Positions 1-8,541 are shown, numbered from the stretch's first letter. The stretch: DNA of 64,000 nucleotides from Alkalihalobacillus deserti (GCF_020734105.1 NZ_JAJAFR010000007.1:62001-126000); one strand, 5' to 3'. Numbers and translations: made by a program. The notes: generated by a model not told the origin, from the letters alone.

Positions 1-1
1 T

Positions 2-127
2 ATACAAAAAGTATTGAGTGGACTACGTGTTACAGAGGAAGAAGAGATTATGGGTTTGGACATAAGTGAACACGGTGCGTACGGATATCCAGAGGTATTC
101 CAACAACAAAACAGAGACAATGAGTAA
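2..127 (+). CDS. amt: Ammonium transporter, C-terminal end (partial)
   Basis: The open frame enters from the left edge and ends with TAA at 125-127. The 41 visible residues contain VTEEEEIMGLDISEHGAYGYPE, split here as VTEEEEIMGLD and ISEHGAYGYPE, which is the hallmark cytoplasmic tail of Amt/NrgA ammonium channels. The family moves NH3/NH4+ across the membrane and its tail contacts PII proteins. The next gene is a DUF294 nucleotidyltransferase, a neighbour I recall from other Bacillaceae. The start and membrane part lie outside the window. Confidence 0.85.
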   Translation: MQKVLSGLRVTEEEEIMGLDISEHGAYGYPEVFQQQNRDNE

Positions 128-159
128 CGAACTACTTCATTTTGTCTGGGGGAAGTTTG

Positions 160-1143
160 ATGGGCGAAAACAATTGCAAGTATAAAAAGGTAAGACAATG
201 GCGGGATGATCAAATTGGTAACCATCTATCAAGTAACGATGAATTAAATCACTTTCATCATAAAATTATGATGAAAGTGTTGGATATTGCGATGGATGAA
301 TTAAAGGAAAAGTTTGGAGACCCTCCCTCTGACTTTTCTTGGTTTGTGATGGGAAGTGGAGGGAGAATGGAACAAGCAATCGTCAGTGACCAAGATCACG
401 GTTTGGTGTATGAAAGAAAAGATAACCGGTCGGATACGTACTTTCAAGCTTTAGGGAAAGAGATTACAAAAGGTCTGTACTTAACAGGTTATCCTTATTG
501 TGATGGTAATGTGATGTGTTCAAATCCTTTATGGTGCAAGTCAATGGAGGAATGGGAAGAACAGATTAGTGATTGGATGGAAGAAGAAAGCTGGGAGTCG
601 ATACGTTACTTACTTATTTTTCATGATGCAAGGTCTTTAATAGGGAATGTTGAATTTGTTCAAGGTTTGAAGCAAATGATTTACCAATATATAAGAGAGT
701 ATCCTTACTTTTTAATCCGACTGTTAAATAATACAATGCGTATTCAAAAGGGGATTGGTTTTTTTGGACAGATTTTGACGGAAACGCATGGTATTCATAC
801 TGGTTCCATTCATATTAAGAATTATGGTTTTTTTCCATATGTTAATGCCGTACGCCTCTTAGCCATTAAAGAAAATATTAATGTCACCTCAACATTATCT
901 CGCTTACATCAACTATCTCAGCTTCCGAGTTATAAACAAGAATTGAACAGACACCAATTGAATTTTAAAAAGCTGTTGGACTATCGTCTAATGAGTGGTC
1001 AAGAAAAAGATAATTATGAAGATATTCATTATCTCCATATTAAAGAAATGAATCGGAAACAACAAAAGGAATTAAAACAGATTTTAAAAGATGCAGTTGT
1101 GTTTCAACAGTACATTCAGAACTGTATTCTAAAAGGAAGTTAG
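160..1143 (+). CDS. DUF294 nucleotidyltransferase-like protein
   Basis: A putative nucleotidyltransferase of the DUF294/GlnD-like group. Residues 65-72 read GSGGRMEQ and are followed by D77-x-D79 (SDQDHG), the metal-binding signature of the polymerase-beta nucleotidyltransferase fold. The C-terminal half matches the helical DUF294_C type. The frame is open from a TTG at 142, but GGGGGAAG lies six bases before the ATG at 160, so I take that start (327 aa). It sits 32 bp after the ammonium transporter and one base before an exonuclease gene, so the three look co-transcribed. GlnD relatives modify PII proteins, so a role in nitrogen signalling is a reasonable inference, but the substrate is unknown. 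Confidence 0.8.
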   Translation: MGENNCKYKKVRQWRDDQIGNHLSSNDELNHFHHKIMMKVLDIAMDELKEKFGDPPSDFSWFVMGSGGRMEQAIVSDQDHGLVYERKDNRSDTYFQALGKEITKGLYLTGYPYCDGNVMCSNPLWCKSMEEWEEQISDWMEEESWESIRYLLIFHDARSLIGNVEFVQGLKQMIYQYIREYPYFLIRLLNNTMRIQKGIGFFGQILTETHGIHTGSIHIKNYGFFPYVNAVRLLAIKENINVTSTLSRLHQLSQLPSYKQELNRHQLNFKKLLDYRLMSGQEKDNYEDIHYLHIKEMNRKQQKELKQILKDAVVFQQYIQNCILKGS

Positions 1144-1144
1144 A

Positions 1145-1879
1145 ATGAATTTTTCTCAAATTGCTCTATTTATGAAACAGTTACAAGGAAAAGTTGGTTC
1201 AGCGTCTTTGGCTTCAATAGAAGCTCAAACAAATCCTCATCATATAGCTCTTCTAAAGCAAATGCAAAAAGAGATACAGGAAAAACAGATTTTAACGGTT
1301 CCTTTGAAGAATTTAAATGTAGTTGTTGTTGATATTGAAACAACCGGCTTTTTTCCAGATCAGGGTGATCAAATTTTATCGATTGGTGCGGTTAAAGTAA
1401 AGGGTGAGGAGGTTTTAGAAAACCAAACCTTCTATTCGTTCGTCCAATATGATAGGGAAATTCCGTCTGAAATTAAGAAATTAACTGGTATCACAGAAAA
1501 AGAAGTAAACGGTGCTCCACCGCTTTCAGAAGTGCTCGTTCAATTTTTGGAATTTGTAGGACAAAGTATTCTCGTAGCCCATCATGCCAATCACGAAAAA
1601 AGTTTTTTTGAATTTGCCACTTGGAAGCTATTACGTTCCAATTTTAAACATCGAATTCTTGATACGTCTTTTTTAGTTCGGGTTGCCGAACCATGCAATA
1701 AGCTCACACGTTTGGAAGATTATTGTGAAGCTTGCGGTATTGAGGTTCAATATCGCCATCATGCACTAGGGGATGCAAAGATGGCAGCACAGTTGTGGAT
1801 TATTTATTTAAAAAAAGTTCAGATGTTAGGTTGCGAAAATTTAAGGGATTTATATCGATCTCTGGCAAAGTTGGGATAA
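1145..1879 (+). CDS. 3'-5' exonuclease, DnaQ-like DEDDh family
   Basis: A 244-residue DnaQ-type exonuclease. Exo I is visible as DIETTG with D63 and E65, and Exo III as HHALGDA with H205 and D210. Exo II reads AHHANHEKSFF, where the usual Asp of HNAxFD is replaced by Glu151, so activity may differ from classical members. A predicted helical extension of about 55 residues precedes the nuclease domain. The ATG follows the upstream stop by one base, suggesting translational coupling with the DUF294 gene. The family degrades single-stranded DNA or RNA ends; the cellular substrate cannot be told from sequence. Confidence 0.8.
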   Translation: MNFSQIALFMKQLQGKVGSASLASIEAQTNPHHIALLKQMQKEIQEKQILTVPLKNLNVVVVDIETTGFFPDQGDQILSIGAVKVKGEEVLENQTFYSFVQYDREIPSEIKKLTGITEKEVNGAPPLSEVLVQFLEFVGQSILVAHHANHEKSFFEFATWKLLRSNFKHRILDTSFLVRVAEPCNKLTRLEDYCEACGIEVQYRHHALGDAKMAAQLWIIYLKKVQMLGCENLRDLYRSLAKLG

Positions 1880-1909
1880 GTATAAAGGTTGTGAGGGGTT
1901 GTGCTAATT

Positions 1910-1960
1910 CATATGTAAGATGCCTGTCACTTGTCAAATTTAACAGGCATCTTACATATG
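1910..1960. repeat. Perfect 18-bp inverted repeat
   Basis: CATATGTAAGATGCCTGT at 1910-1927 is exactly mirrored at 1943-1960 around a 15-base loop. It lies 30 bp after the exonuclease stop and could end that transcript, although no U-run follows. Its inner part (GATGCCTGTC...AACAGGCATC) resembles the GTGCCTGTCCC palindromes found elsewhere in this window. Confidence 0.7.
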
Positions 1961-2042
1961 AAGCATATAGAAAATATTGTCTTAGCTTAATAGATAAATG
2001 GAAGCAGATTAACAAACTTATCTTTTTACGAGTAGAAAATAA

Positions 2043-2550
2043 TTTCCTTACTTTCTTTACGCATATTAGCATATTCAGCTGTTGCATAAAGTACGTCCGA
2101 TGATGAATTAAGTGCAGTTTCACAAGAGTCCTGTAAAACACCTACGATGAACCCTACACCAACGACTTGCATAGCTATTTCATTTGGAATTCTAAATAAG
2201 CTACAAGCTAAAGGAATGAGTAAAAGCGACCCACCGGCAACACCTGAAGCACCACAAGCGGATATAGCTGCTAGAACGCTAAGAATAAGCGCAGTACCAA
2301 TACCACTTGAATGCCAAGAGTGTTAACGGCTGCAAGGGTTAAGACAGAAATAGTCACAGCTGCACCAGCCATATTGATGGTTGCACCTAGTGGGATTGAT
2401 ACTGAATACGTATCTTTATCTAAATCTAATTTTTCACATAAACTCATATTTACTGGAATATTTGCTGCTGAGCTCCGAGTAAAAAATGCTGTAATACCAC
2501 TTTCCCTTAAGCATTTAAAGACAAGGGGATATGGATTTTTACGAATATTA
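2043..2550 (-). pseudogene. Truncated, frameshifted copy of sstT 3' half
   Basis: This stretch is nearly identical to 17390-17900, the 3' part of the intact sstT gene, in the same orientation. Relative to that gene there is a 3-base deletion near 2085 and a 1-base deletion near 2303 (ACCAATACCACT versus ACCAATATCCACT) that breaks the frame. The N-terminal half is absent: similarity stops at about 2550, where a CotF-like fragment begins. It cannot encode a working symporter and is best read as a duplication remnant. Confidence 0.85.
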
Positions 2551-2569
2551 GCGAACAGGCGCTAACCTT

Positions 2570-2734
2570 TAATAGGTGACATTAAAGCAGCATTTAGAGG
2601 AAGCGATTGAGTTCCATGAGCAAATTTTAGATTATATGATAAAGAAAGAATATTACAATCCACATGATACAGACAAACAATTACAAATCGATTTAAAAAC
2701 CGCAAAAACAGCATTAACTTTATCGAAGGATTAA
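2570..2734 (+). pseudogene. CotF-like spore coat protein, C-terminal fragment
   Basis: The open frame ending at TAA 2732-2734 encodes KQHLEEAIEFHEQ followed by ILDYMIKKEYYNPHD and ends TALTLSKD. This resembles the C-terminal helix of CotF-family spore coat proteins, which have a conserved DYM-x4-YY-P pattern. Only about 52 residues remain and no start is visible. The fragment abuts the sstT remnant on the opposite strand, so the junction near 2550-2570 is a rearrangement point. Assignment is by motif only. Confidence 0.5.
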
Positions 2735-2795
2735 AAGGGTGTCACTAATCATTTAGTCTTTATATATTCAGAATTAGAACTTTTTTTGAGCAGTA

Positions 2796-2835
2796 TTCCT
2801 TACCCCCAGAGCTTTAAAGCACTGGGGGTAAGGAA
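2796..2835. repeat. REP-like palindrome (TTACCCCCAGNGCTTTAAAGC)
   Basis: TTCCTTACCCCCAG and CTGGGGGTAAGGAA surround the core GCTTTAAAGC. The same core and arm pattern recurs at 28397, 28842 and 56799, with decayed relatives at about 3437 and 32455. It sits between a gene remnant and the 3' end of the CHRD gene, and may double as a terminator. Confidence 0.75.
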
Positions 2836-2858
2836 CTTTATGACGCTTTATTAAATGA

Positions 2859-3302
2859 CTAATATTGTGGGATTTTAAGTGGTACAATTTGACCTCTAAT
2901 CTCCCCTGCAGGATTTTGTTCAGTATGAGCATTTACATATGTTAGCTTTTGTTCCATGAAATTTATTAAATCTTCTACAGTCTCTATTCCGACCTCATTT
3001 GGTACAATGTCATCATTAGTAATTCTGCCAGTAATAAATCCTCTCTGAGTCGTAATGCCATTTTGTTCCTCAAGTGTTTCAAGGTCAGCCCCAAATAGAA
3101 ATACTACTACGGGTCCATTTTCATTACGTTCCCCAAAGTGGATGTGTGCCTGAATAAAATTTTGAATGTTATTAACTTCTAGGAAAAACTTTAATTCAGT
3201 TCGACTTTTATTTGCCACAAATTTTGCAACACCAAAAGCATCAGTTTTAACCGGAGGGACTTCGTTTTCTCCTCTCAATCTAGCGCCAAATAATTTTAGC
3301 AT
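2859..3302 (-). CDS. CHRD domain protein
   Basis: A 147-residue protein that is almost entirely one CHRD (chordin-like) domain. The typical run GENEVPPV is near the start, QAHIHFGE lies in the middle and NPAGEIRGQI is at the end. The ATG is preceded by a strong AAGGAAGGTGAT site. No signal peptide is visible. Bacterial CHRD proteins have no established biochemical role. It is flanked by pseudogenes and a palindromic repeat and looks like a free-standing gene. Confidence 0.85.
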   Translation of the reverse strand: MLKLFGARLRGENEVPPVKTDAFGVAKFVANKSRTELKFFLEVNNIQNFIQAHIHFGERNENGPVVVFLFGADLETLEEQNGITTQRGFITGRITNDDIVPNEVGIETVEDLINFMEQKLTYVNAHTEQNPAGEIRGQIVPLKIPQY

Positions 3303-3479
3303 GTTATCACCTTCCTTTCGTGTAATTTCTATAGTGTATGTAAGGTTCTATTAGTCTGTATAGTTTTGAATCTAATACAAGTTGAAATAGTTAGAATAAG
3401 GCAAAAAAAGCCTAAATTAAGTGGGATCATAGGCTAGTGCTCCTGACCTCCAGTGCTTTAACGCACTAGGGTGTTGGTC

Positions 3480-4215
3480 GTCCCTATGGTACACCTCTTT
3501 TTAATGGGAATATTGTTAAATTAAATGGTATTATTACCGATATGACAGATCTTAAGAAAGCAGAAGAGGAAATTAGAAATAGCAGCAGTACGTAATATCA
3601 AACTTATCCAAGGATTACAAGATGCGATAGAAAATAAAGGATTTTCACTATTCTATCAACCTAAAGTTGACTTTAAATCTAAGAAAATAACGGGTGTCGA
3701 AGCCTTACTACGATGGAATTTTTCCAGAGGGAGGGTACATATCGCCCGAAGATTTTATTCCAATAGCCGAGGAAAGTGGATTTAGTGTGCCATTGGTGAA
3801 TCGGTACTTTACGAAGCATGTAAACAATGCAAAGAATGCATGAAAGTGGATTTGAAAGCCTTTATACTGCAGTTAATATTTCATTACATCAGTTTGAACA
3901 CATTGATTTTACAAAAACAGTTAAGAGGGTACTAGAGTAATAAAACTAGATCCACAATATCTAGAACATGAAATTACAGAAAGTATTATGCAAAATGGGG
4001 AAAATATAATTGATGTATTAGCGGAATTACAACTTCTTGGTATTTCAATATCATTAGATGATTTCGGAACAGGCTATTCTTCACTAAGCTACTTAAAACG
4101 TCTTCCAATTTCAACATTAAAAGTAGATAAACAATTTGTTAGAGACCTTTCAGTCGACCAATAGTTGCTGAAATCATTACTACAATCATAACGCTTGCTA
4201 AAAGTTTAAAATAAT
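3480..4215 (+). pseudogene. PAS/EAL c-di-GMP phosphodiesterase, decayed
   Basis: Fragments in different frames reconstruct a PAS tail (IITDMTDLKKAEEEI) and an EAL domain: SLFYQPKVDF, GVEALLRWN, GGYISPEDFIPIAEE, LEHEITESIMQN, SISLDDFGTGYSSLSYL and ISTLKVDKQFV. Several frameshifts (for example near 3585, 3715 and 3795) and stops prevent translation, and the 3' end stops short of the usual C-terminal EAL motifs. The parent enzyme would have hydrolysed cyclic di-GMP. The 5' sensor part is missing and a decayed palindrome precedes it at about 3437-3490. Confidence 0.8.
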
Positions 4216-4309
4216 CCATTTATCAAAGGATTATTTTTTAGCGGGATAACTTCTTTTATTTGAACCCTTTTTCGTATGGATATGTATTTATCAACCAGTG
4301 GGCTTTCTT

Positions 4310-4349
4310 CTCACTTTGAACCTTCCGTTTTTGGAAGGTTCAAAGTGAG
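4310..4349. terminator. Perfect 17-bp stem after yppF-like gene
   Basis: CTCACTTTGAACCTTCC pairs perfectly with GGAAGGTTCAAAGTGAG across a 6-base loop. It lies just past the stop of the leftward YppF-like gene. There is no long U-run on that strand, so it may act as a terminator or RNA stabiliser. Confidence 0.6.
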
Positions 4350-4359
4350 ATGTTTCAAT

Positions 4360-4572
4360 TTAATCATAAAGCTTCTGGTTTTCGTTTTCTATATAATAAT
4401 TAGGCTTTACTGCGCCACGAGCATGTAGTTCTTGAAATAATTTACGATATTGAGGGAATGATAACTTACCATGAATGTAATTTAGTTGAACGTAATCTAA
4501 TAGCTCATTAACATTTGAGGGCTTTTCTTTTCTATAAAGTTTGAAGCAGTTTATCAATTCTTCCATAGACAT
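4360..4572 (-). CDS. YppF-like small protein
   Basis: A 70-residue protein with MEELINCFKLYRKEKP, NELLDYVQLNYIHGKLS and YRKLFQELHARGA. This pattern matches my recollection of the YppF family found in Bacillus, whose function is unknown. AAAGGGG precedes the start by about nine bases, and an ATG two codons further in is an alternative. It appears monocistronic with its own hairpin downstream. Confidence 0.6.
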   Translation of the reverse strand: MSMEELINCFKLYRKEKPSNVNELLDYVQLNYIHGKLSFPQYRKLFQELHARGAVKPNYYIENENQKLYD

Positions 4573-5074
4573 AAATTAGTACCCCTTTCCATCTTATGAT
4601 AGCGCTTACAATAATAATAACATAAATTACCGTTCAATCTTTATTTTTAGAAAATTCTTATTTCATGAAGTGGGTATTAAAATATATTGAGTAGATTTTT
4701 CTTGAAGCCAATGAGTGTGATGCTTAAGAAGGTATCGCTTATTTAGCGAAAAAGGAAGACTGAAACAATGTTACGGGGTAGTAATTGTTGGTTTTATAAT
4801 GGTATCATTTCTTTTCGATGCTTCTGAGCTTTAATTGAAAAATAAAAGTATTTTTTCGGCTAATAAGTGTTAGTGCAAAAAACGCAGTAATAAAAATAAA
4901 CGTTTAGATTTCTCTGAGCGTTTTTATGATAATTGGTAAGCATTTTCTACTGTGACATTGATTTGGAGTAAATCCTTTTTTATAAGCTCCATAAAAAAAT
5001 CTCATTGAAACTTTAGAGGATGTGAATAACCAGATGGGGGTGTATTAAACGTGACAAATAGGAAAAGAAAAAAT
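4573..5074. other. Intergenic region, no convincing gene
   Basis: AT-rich sequence upstream of the YppF-like gene. One short open stretch on the plus strand around 4750-4833 reads GRLKQCYGVVIVGFIMVSF and ends in a stop; I do not recognise it. Otherwise I see nothing. Confidence 0.4.
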
Positions 5075-5127
5075 CTGAAGTCGATCAACCTGACTTCAGG
5101 AAGCGAACAATGCCAGGCACTGTTCGC
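5075..5127. repeat. Two adjacent small palindromes
   Basis: CTGAAGTC (5075-5082) pairs with GACTTCAG (5092-5099), and GCGAACA (5103-5109) pairs with TGTTCGC (5121-5127). The second loop contains TGCCAGGCAC, related to the GTGCCTGNC motif of the palindromes elsewhere in the window. It lies near the 3' end of the leftward gene at 5178. Confidence 0.55.
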
Positions 5128-5177
5128 CAGAAAAAAACAAAGGAAGAGGAGGCCCTCATTTCCTTAGCTTGTGATGA

Positions 5178-5402
5178 TTAATAATATTGTTCAAAATACT
5201 CCTTCGCAGCATCTTTATCGTTGCAATATAGATGATTTAACTTTATTACTTCTTCTTCCGGCATGGATTTTAAGATACTTTCCTCAAAACCATTTCTCCT
5301 TAAATAACTATAGGAAAAGAAGCCATCCACACTAAAAAACATATTTAAAAACTCCTTTTTTGGAACGCTAATCGTTACCAGTCCAACCCTCTTGTTGTTC
5401 AT
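5178..5402 (-). CDS. Small protein of unknown function
   Basis: A 74-residue open frame starting MNNKRVGLVTISVPKKEF and ending DAAKEYFEQYY. It has no membrane segment and no motif I recognise; composition is mixed, with an acidic C-terminus. The ribosome binding site (GGATAG) is weak. It lies in a region of decayed genes, so it may be a real small gene or a leftover. Confidence 0.4.
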   Translation of the reverse strand: MNNKRVGLVTISVPKKEFLNMFFSVDGFFSYSYLRRNGFEESILKSMPEEEVIKLNHLYCNDKDAAKEYFEQYY

Positions 5403-5606
5403 TTATTTCTATCCGCATGCTTTGTTGTTCATTTCCTTATTTGATGGTTCAAAACTGAGTTCCCAAAACTTACACTTCATATTCTGCCCTTGTTTTCCTA
5501 ATTTAAACAACTTCATACGATTGTTGGTATCAGGTTTATAACTGGGGTAATTATGGTTCGGTTATTTTTATGACGAAAACCAATAATATTTGTATTTAAT
5601 AAAAGT

Positions 5607-5850
5607 TTAGCCACTTTTTAAGAGTTTGCTCACATTAAATATGTCATTTATGTAGTAAAGATCAAATTCTTCTTGAGTTTTTATCTATCTATGTATAGCT
5701 ATTTGATCAGTAGCTTCTCCAATAACATAGACTTCTACAATTTGTCTTTGATAGAGTGCTTCAACATCTTTCTTTAACTGTTTGCCAGAAGGGGATCTCA
5801 AATGACAACACCGGAGTCATCTATTGCTGCTTATGCAGATGGTCTTTTTT
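5607..5850 (-). pseudogene. Decayed gene of unknown family
   Basis: On the minus strand, RSPSGKQLKKDVEALYQRQ and IVEVYVIGEATDQIAIHR can be read, then an in-frame TAG, then IKTQEEFDLYYINDIF and a stop. The 5' part needs a frameshift near 5800. It is protein-like but I cannot name the family. Between 5403 and 5606 only a 35-residue open stretch (MKLFKLGKQGQNMKCKFW) is seen. Confidence 0.35.
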
Positions 5851-5938
5851 AGACTCTTAATCTTATGGGTTACGGTTCAGGCAATATGGATGGAGTAATC
5901 TTGATCATTTTAACAATCTCAAAACAACTGAGAAATTA

Positions 5939-6703
5939 TTACAAATAAACGTAACCTAGACTATTTGATAATTCCCGAGCAGTTTTTAAAACTTCTTCTG
6001 TTAAGTGAGAGTCAGGAGATATATCTAACACTCCAGATAATCCGATGACGCTTATTGCAGCAACTAATTCATTTTTTTGATCGAATATAGGTGCAGAAAT
6101 AGCTGTTATACCAGGAATATACTGTTCCGTGAAGGCATAACCGTATTTTTTTACAGTTTTAATCGTATCGTTATATTCATCAAGAACAATTGAGTATTTT
6201 TCTATTTCATCAGTGATAAAGTCGTTTATTTTTTCTTGTGGGTAATATGCTGCAAAAATTCTACCAGTAGCACTAGTCGTTAGAGGTACCGCAGACCCCA
6301 CACGGACATTAACATTAATTGGCTTTTTACTCTCTTCCCAGCTAATAAAAATCGGACCTTCATTTTCTACCCATATAGCAAGAGACACAGTTTCATCAAG
6401 TAATTCATTTAATCGCTTAATATATGGTAATGCTTTAATTCGTATATCCACTTTCTCCATACCACGCAAACCAATTAATGTTAGTTCACTTCCAAGTGAA
6501 TAACGGAGTTCCTCACTCTTTTCGAGAAAACCAATCCTACACAAACTTATTAAATATCTATATAGTTGACTTTTTGGCATATCGCATACCTTAGAGATTT
6601 CGGTAATTGTTAGAGGTTCCACAGAATTTGAAATCACCTTCAATATTGAAAAACCTATTTCGATCGATTGAATCCCCTTTTTTTGTGTATCTTCAGTAGT
6701 CAT
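5939..6703 (-). CDS. IclR-family transcriptional regulator
   Basis: A 254-residue IclR regulator. The N-terminal winged helix covers about residues 10-75 (SIEIGFSILKVI, LTITEISKVCDMPKSQLYRYL), and the rest is the effector-binding IclR domain (TTSATGRIFAAY, AISAPIFDQ). The ATG at 6701-6703 has GGAGGTAG just upstream; an in-frame ATG 13 codons earlier has no such site. It is divergent from a flavin-monooxygenase gene cluster. A 17-bp palindrome about 55 bp upstream of its start recurs at both promoters of that cluster, so it probably controls the cluster and itself. The effector is unknown. Confidence 0.9.
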   Translation of the reverse strand: MTTEDTQKKGIQSIEIGFSILKVISNSVEPLTITEISKVCDMPKSQLYRYLISLCRIGFLEKSEELRYSLGSELTLIGLRGMEKVDIRIKALPYIKRLNELLDETVSLAIWVENEGPIFISWEESKKPINVNVRVGSAVPLTTSATGRIFAAYYPQEKINDFITDEIEKYSIVLDEYNDTIKTVKKYGYAFTEQYIPGITAISAPIFDQKNELVAAISVIGLSGVLDISPDSHLTEEVLKTARELSNSLGYVYL

Positions 6704-6756
6704 TCTTCTACCTCCACTAAATGTTAACTTAATATTATTCACTATCTTATCAGAAA

Positions 6757-6773
6757 GTTAACCATTGGTAAAC
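6757..6773. promoter_or_regulatory. Putative IclR operator 1
   Basis: GTTAACCATTGGTAAAC lies in the upstream region of the iclR gene. It differs by one base from the 17-mer at 7005-7021. Its position suggests autoregulation. Confidence 0.55.
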
Positions 6774-6860
6774 TCCAGTAATCTAAAGTACATTATTTTA
6801 AGTATTCAAACGAATGTTTTTAAACTTTGAGTTGGCAGTAGAATAACACGTCATAAATTG

Positions 6861-6890
6861 TTTAACCATTAGTTAACTAATAGTTAAACA
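6861..6890. promoter_or_regulatory. Operator-like double palindrome
   Basis: TTTAACCATTAGTTAACT is followed by AATAGTTAAACA, giving overlapping GTTAA/TTAAC half sites centred at about 6876. It lies in the middle of the divergent region and may be a second or co-operative IclR site. Confidence 0.45.
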
Positions 6891-6948
6891 ATTTAAAAAG
6901 AGAGATTAACCTTTAATTTTTTATTTTTAAATTAATCAGAAAATTGTG

Positions 6949-6977
6949 TTGACATTCCATTTTTAAGTATATATAAT
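6949..6977 (+). promoter_or_regulatory. Sigma-A promoter of the RibBA-like gene
   Basis: TTGACA (6949-6954) and TATAAT (6972-6977) are separated by exactly 17 bp, a perfect consensus promoter. Transcription would start at about 6984, leaving a leader of about 220 nt with an operator and a cre-like site. Confidence 0.8.
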
Positions 6978-7004
6978 TCAAATCAACAACCATAGAACAA
7001 CATG

Positions 7005-7021
7005 GTTAACCATTGTTAAAC
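7005..7021. promoter_or_regulatory. Putative IclR operator 2
   Basis: GTTAACCATTGTTAAAC sits about 20 bp downstream of the expected start site, where bound repressor would block transcription. It matches 9188-9204 at 16 of 17 positions. A looser copy, TTGGTAAAACGTTAA, occurs near 7084. Confidence 0.65.
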
Positions 7022-7151
7022 TTTACGAAGGCATAAAATAAAAAGTACATTAACGAATTGTAAATAAGCATTGAGATGTATCGTTGGTAAAACGTTAAAA
7101 AAAGATCTATATGTTAACAGGAGAGACAAACGTATTTTTCTTATTTGAAAT

Positions 7152-7166
7152 ATGTAACCGATTGCA
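7152..7166. promoter_or_regulatory. cre-like site (CcpA)
   Basis: ATGTAACCGATTGCA fits the catabolite-responsive consensus WTGNAANCGNWNNCW at every position. It lies in the leader 40 bp before the RibBA-like gene, so carbon catabolite repression by a roadblock is plausible. Confidence 0.5.
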
Positions 7167-7205
7167 AAAGGGTGATAGAAAACCTAATAGTAAAGGATGA
7201 TTTCA

Positions 7206-8276
7206 ATGGGATCTATAAGAGGGAAGAAAGTAGTGAATGCTCTATCAAAGGGGAAGTTAGTTATTTTAATCGATAAGAATGAACATGGAAAGCTTATTAG
7301 TTTAGTTGAGAAGGTTACCCCCGAGGATATCAACTTCATGGTCACTCATGCAAAAGGATTTTTGAGTGTAGCAATGGAAAATAGTCGAGCTAATCAGCTA
7401 GATTTCACAAGTCAAAATGGTGTTGAACATTATAACTACCACACTTTTACTGTTTCAGTTGACGTAGAAGGAACAACTACCGGTATTTCAGCATTTGAAA
7501 GACATGACACCATAAAGGCATTAATCGATCCTAATAGAAAATCAGAAGAGTTTAAAAGACCCGGTCATGTTTTTCCAGTACTTGCTCACGAGAATGGGAT
7601 CTATGGGAAACAAAGTCATACAGAAGTAAGTTTGGAACTCGCGAAAAGGAGTGGATCATATCCAGCGGTCGTGATGTGTGATCTCCTTAATGAAAAGGGA
7701 GAACTCTCAAGTTTAAAAGAAATGGAAGAATTTTCTTCGAGGTTTGAATTAGAAATCATGCAAATAAACGATTTCTTACATGATTTCATACAATCTCAAC
7801 CAGCTTTTACCGTTAAAAAAAAATCAAAAGTTAAAACCCGTAATGGAGAATTTGATTTAATTTCCTTTTCGAACAAGTTCGATCCATTGTGTGACCAAAT
7901 TTTAATTCATCACTCAGCTTACTCTAAAGAGATTACACCTGTTTATATTCATGAACCATGTGACCAATGTCAACTTAAATTATGTGATTGTCAATTGAAT
8001 TTAGACAAGGCATTAACTGAGATTAAGAGGTTAGGTGGAGGAGTTTGTATTTTTCTGAAAGACAGAGCTGAAGAAAATTCAGTATTAACGCTCTTTGGTG
8101 AAAGCCATCAAACTTTGATTATTAGACAAATCTTGCTTGCGATTGGCGTTAGTGAAATTAGTTTACAGAATAATTATGCATTAGACCACAGCCTACTAAA
8201 GGATATAAAGATACATTCATTTGAAAGCGCAGCCATTGTGGCGAGTGGTAGGGGTATGAGAAGAGATGTTGTGTAA
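7206..8276 (+). CDS. Divergent RibBA-like protein (DHBP synthase/GTP cyclohydrolase II paralogue)
   Basis: A 356-residue protein with the RibBA layout. Residues 1-190 resemble 3,4-dihydroxy-2-butanone-4-phosphate synthase (TPEDINFM, HTFTVSVDVEGTTTGIS, RPGHVFPV, SHTEVSLELA), and the rest a degenerate GTP cyclohydrolase II. Key elements are missing. The acidic DRENEGD loop that binds metal and substrate is absent (IDKNEHGKLISLVEK), and the zinc site reads C-x7-CDC instead of C-x10-C-x-C. It is therefore unlikely to make riboflavin precursors in the usual way. The ATG at 7206 has AAAGGATGA upstream; an ATG at 7197 lacks such a site. It leads a cluster with flavin reductase and luciferase-like monooxygenase genes. 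RibB-like paralogues with inactive C-terminal domains (RibBX) are known. Confidence 0.8.
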   Translation: MGSIRGKKVVNALSKGKLVILIDKNEHGKLISLVEKVTPEDINFMVTHAKGFLSVAMENSRANQLDFTSQNGVEHYNYHTFTVSVDVEGTTTGISAFERHDTIKALIDPNRKSEEFKRPGHVFPVLAHENGIYGKQSHTEVSLELAKRSGSYPAVVMCDLLNEKGELSSLKEMEEFSSRFELEIMQINDFLHDFIQSQPAFTVKKKSKVKTRNGEFDLISFSNKFDPLCDQILIHHSAYSKEITPVYIHEPCDQCQLKLCDCQLNLDKALTEIKRLGGGVCIFLKDRAEENSVLTLFGESHQTLIIRQILLAIGVSEISLQNNYALDHSLLKDIKIHSFESAAIVASGRGMRRDVV

Positions 8277-8316
8277 TTCAAATTAGAATCCATTTGTAAA
8301 ATAGGGGGATTTTGAA

Positions 8317-8526
8317 TTGAACTATGAAAAAGTGATACTTGAATGCTTAGAAAAGCATCCTGGTGCAAGTTCAAATCGAGTGTTGAAATTTTGTAATTTA
8401 GTTAATAAAGAACTATCAAGCATAGGGGGGGATCATTCTAAATCATATATCTTTAAAAACTTAAGAATATTAAGGAAAAACAGAAAGGTAATCAATAAAG
8501 GGAACTCATGGTATGTAATTAAATAA
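8317..8526 (+). CDS. Small winged-helix-like protein
   Basis: A 69-residue protein starting with TTG after AGGGGGA. The pattern VILECLEKHPGASSNRVLK, then a helical KSYIFKNLRILRKNRKV and a short GNSWYVI strand, looks like a minimal winged helix. It lies 40 bp after the RibBA-like gene and 15 bp before the flavin reductase gene, so it is part of that operon. It may be a DNA- or protein-binding accessory factor; I do not recognise the family. Confidence 0.6.
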   Translation: MNYEKVILECLEKHPGASSNRVLKFCNLVNKELSSIGGDHSKSYIFKNLRILRKNRKVINKGNSWYVIK

Positions 8527-8541
8527 AGGAGTGATTGCAAA

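Noticed and set aside
2311..2565. Plus-strand open frames of 84 and 105 codons (2311 and 17659) with matching sequence
   Set aside because: They are the reverse strand of the sstT fragment and of sstT itself; the match reflects the duplication, not a second gene.
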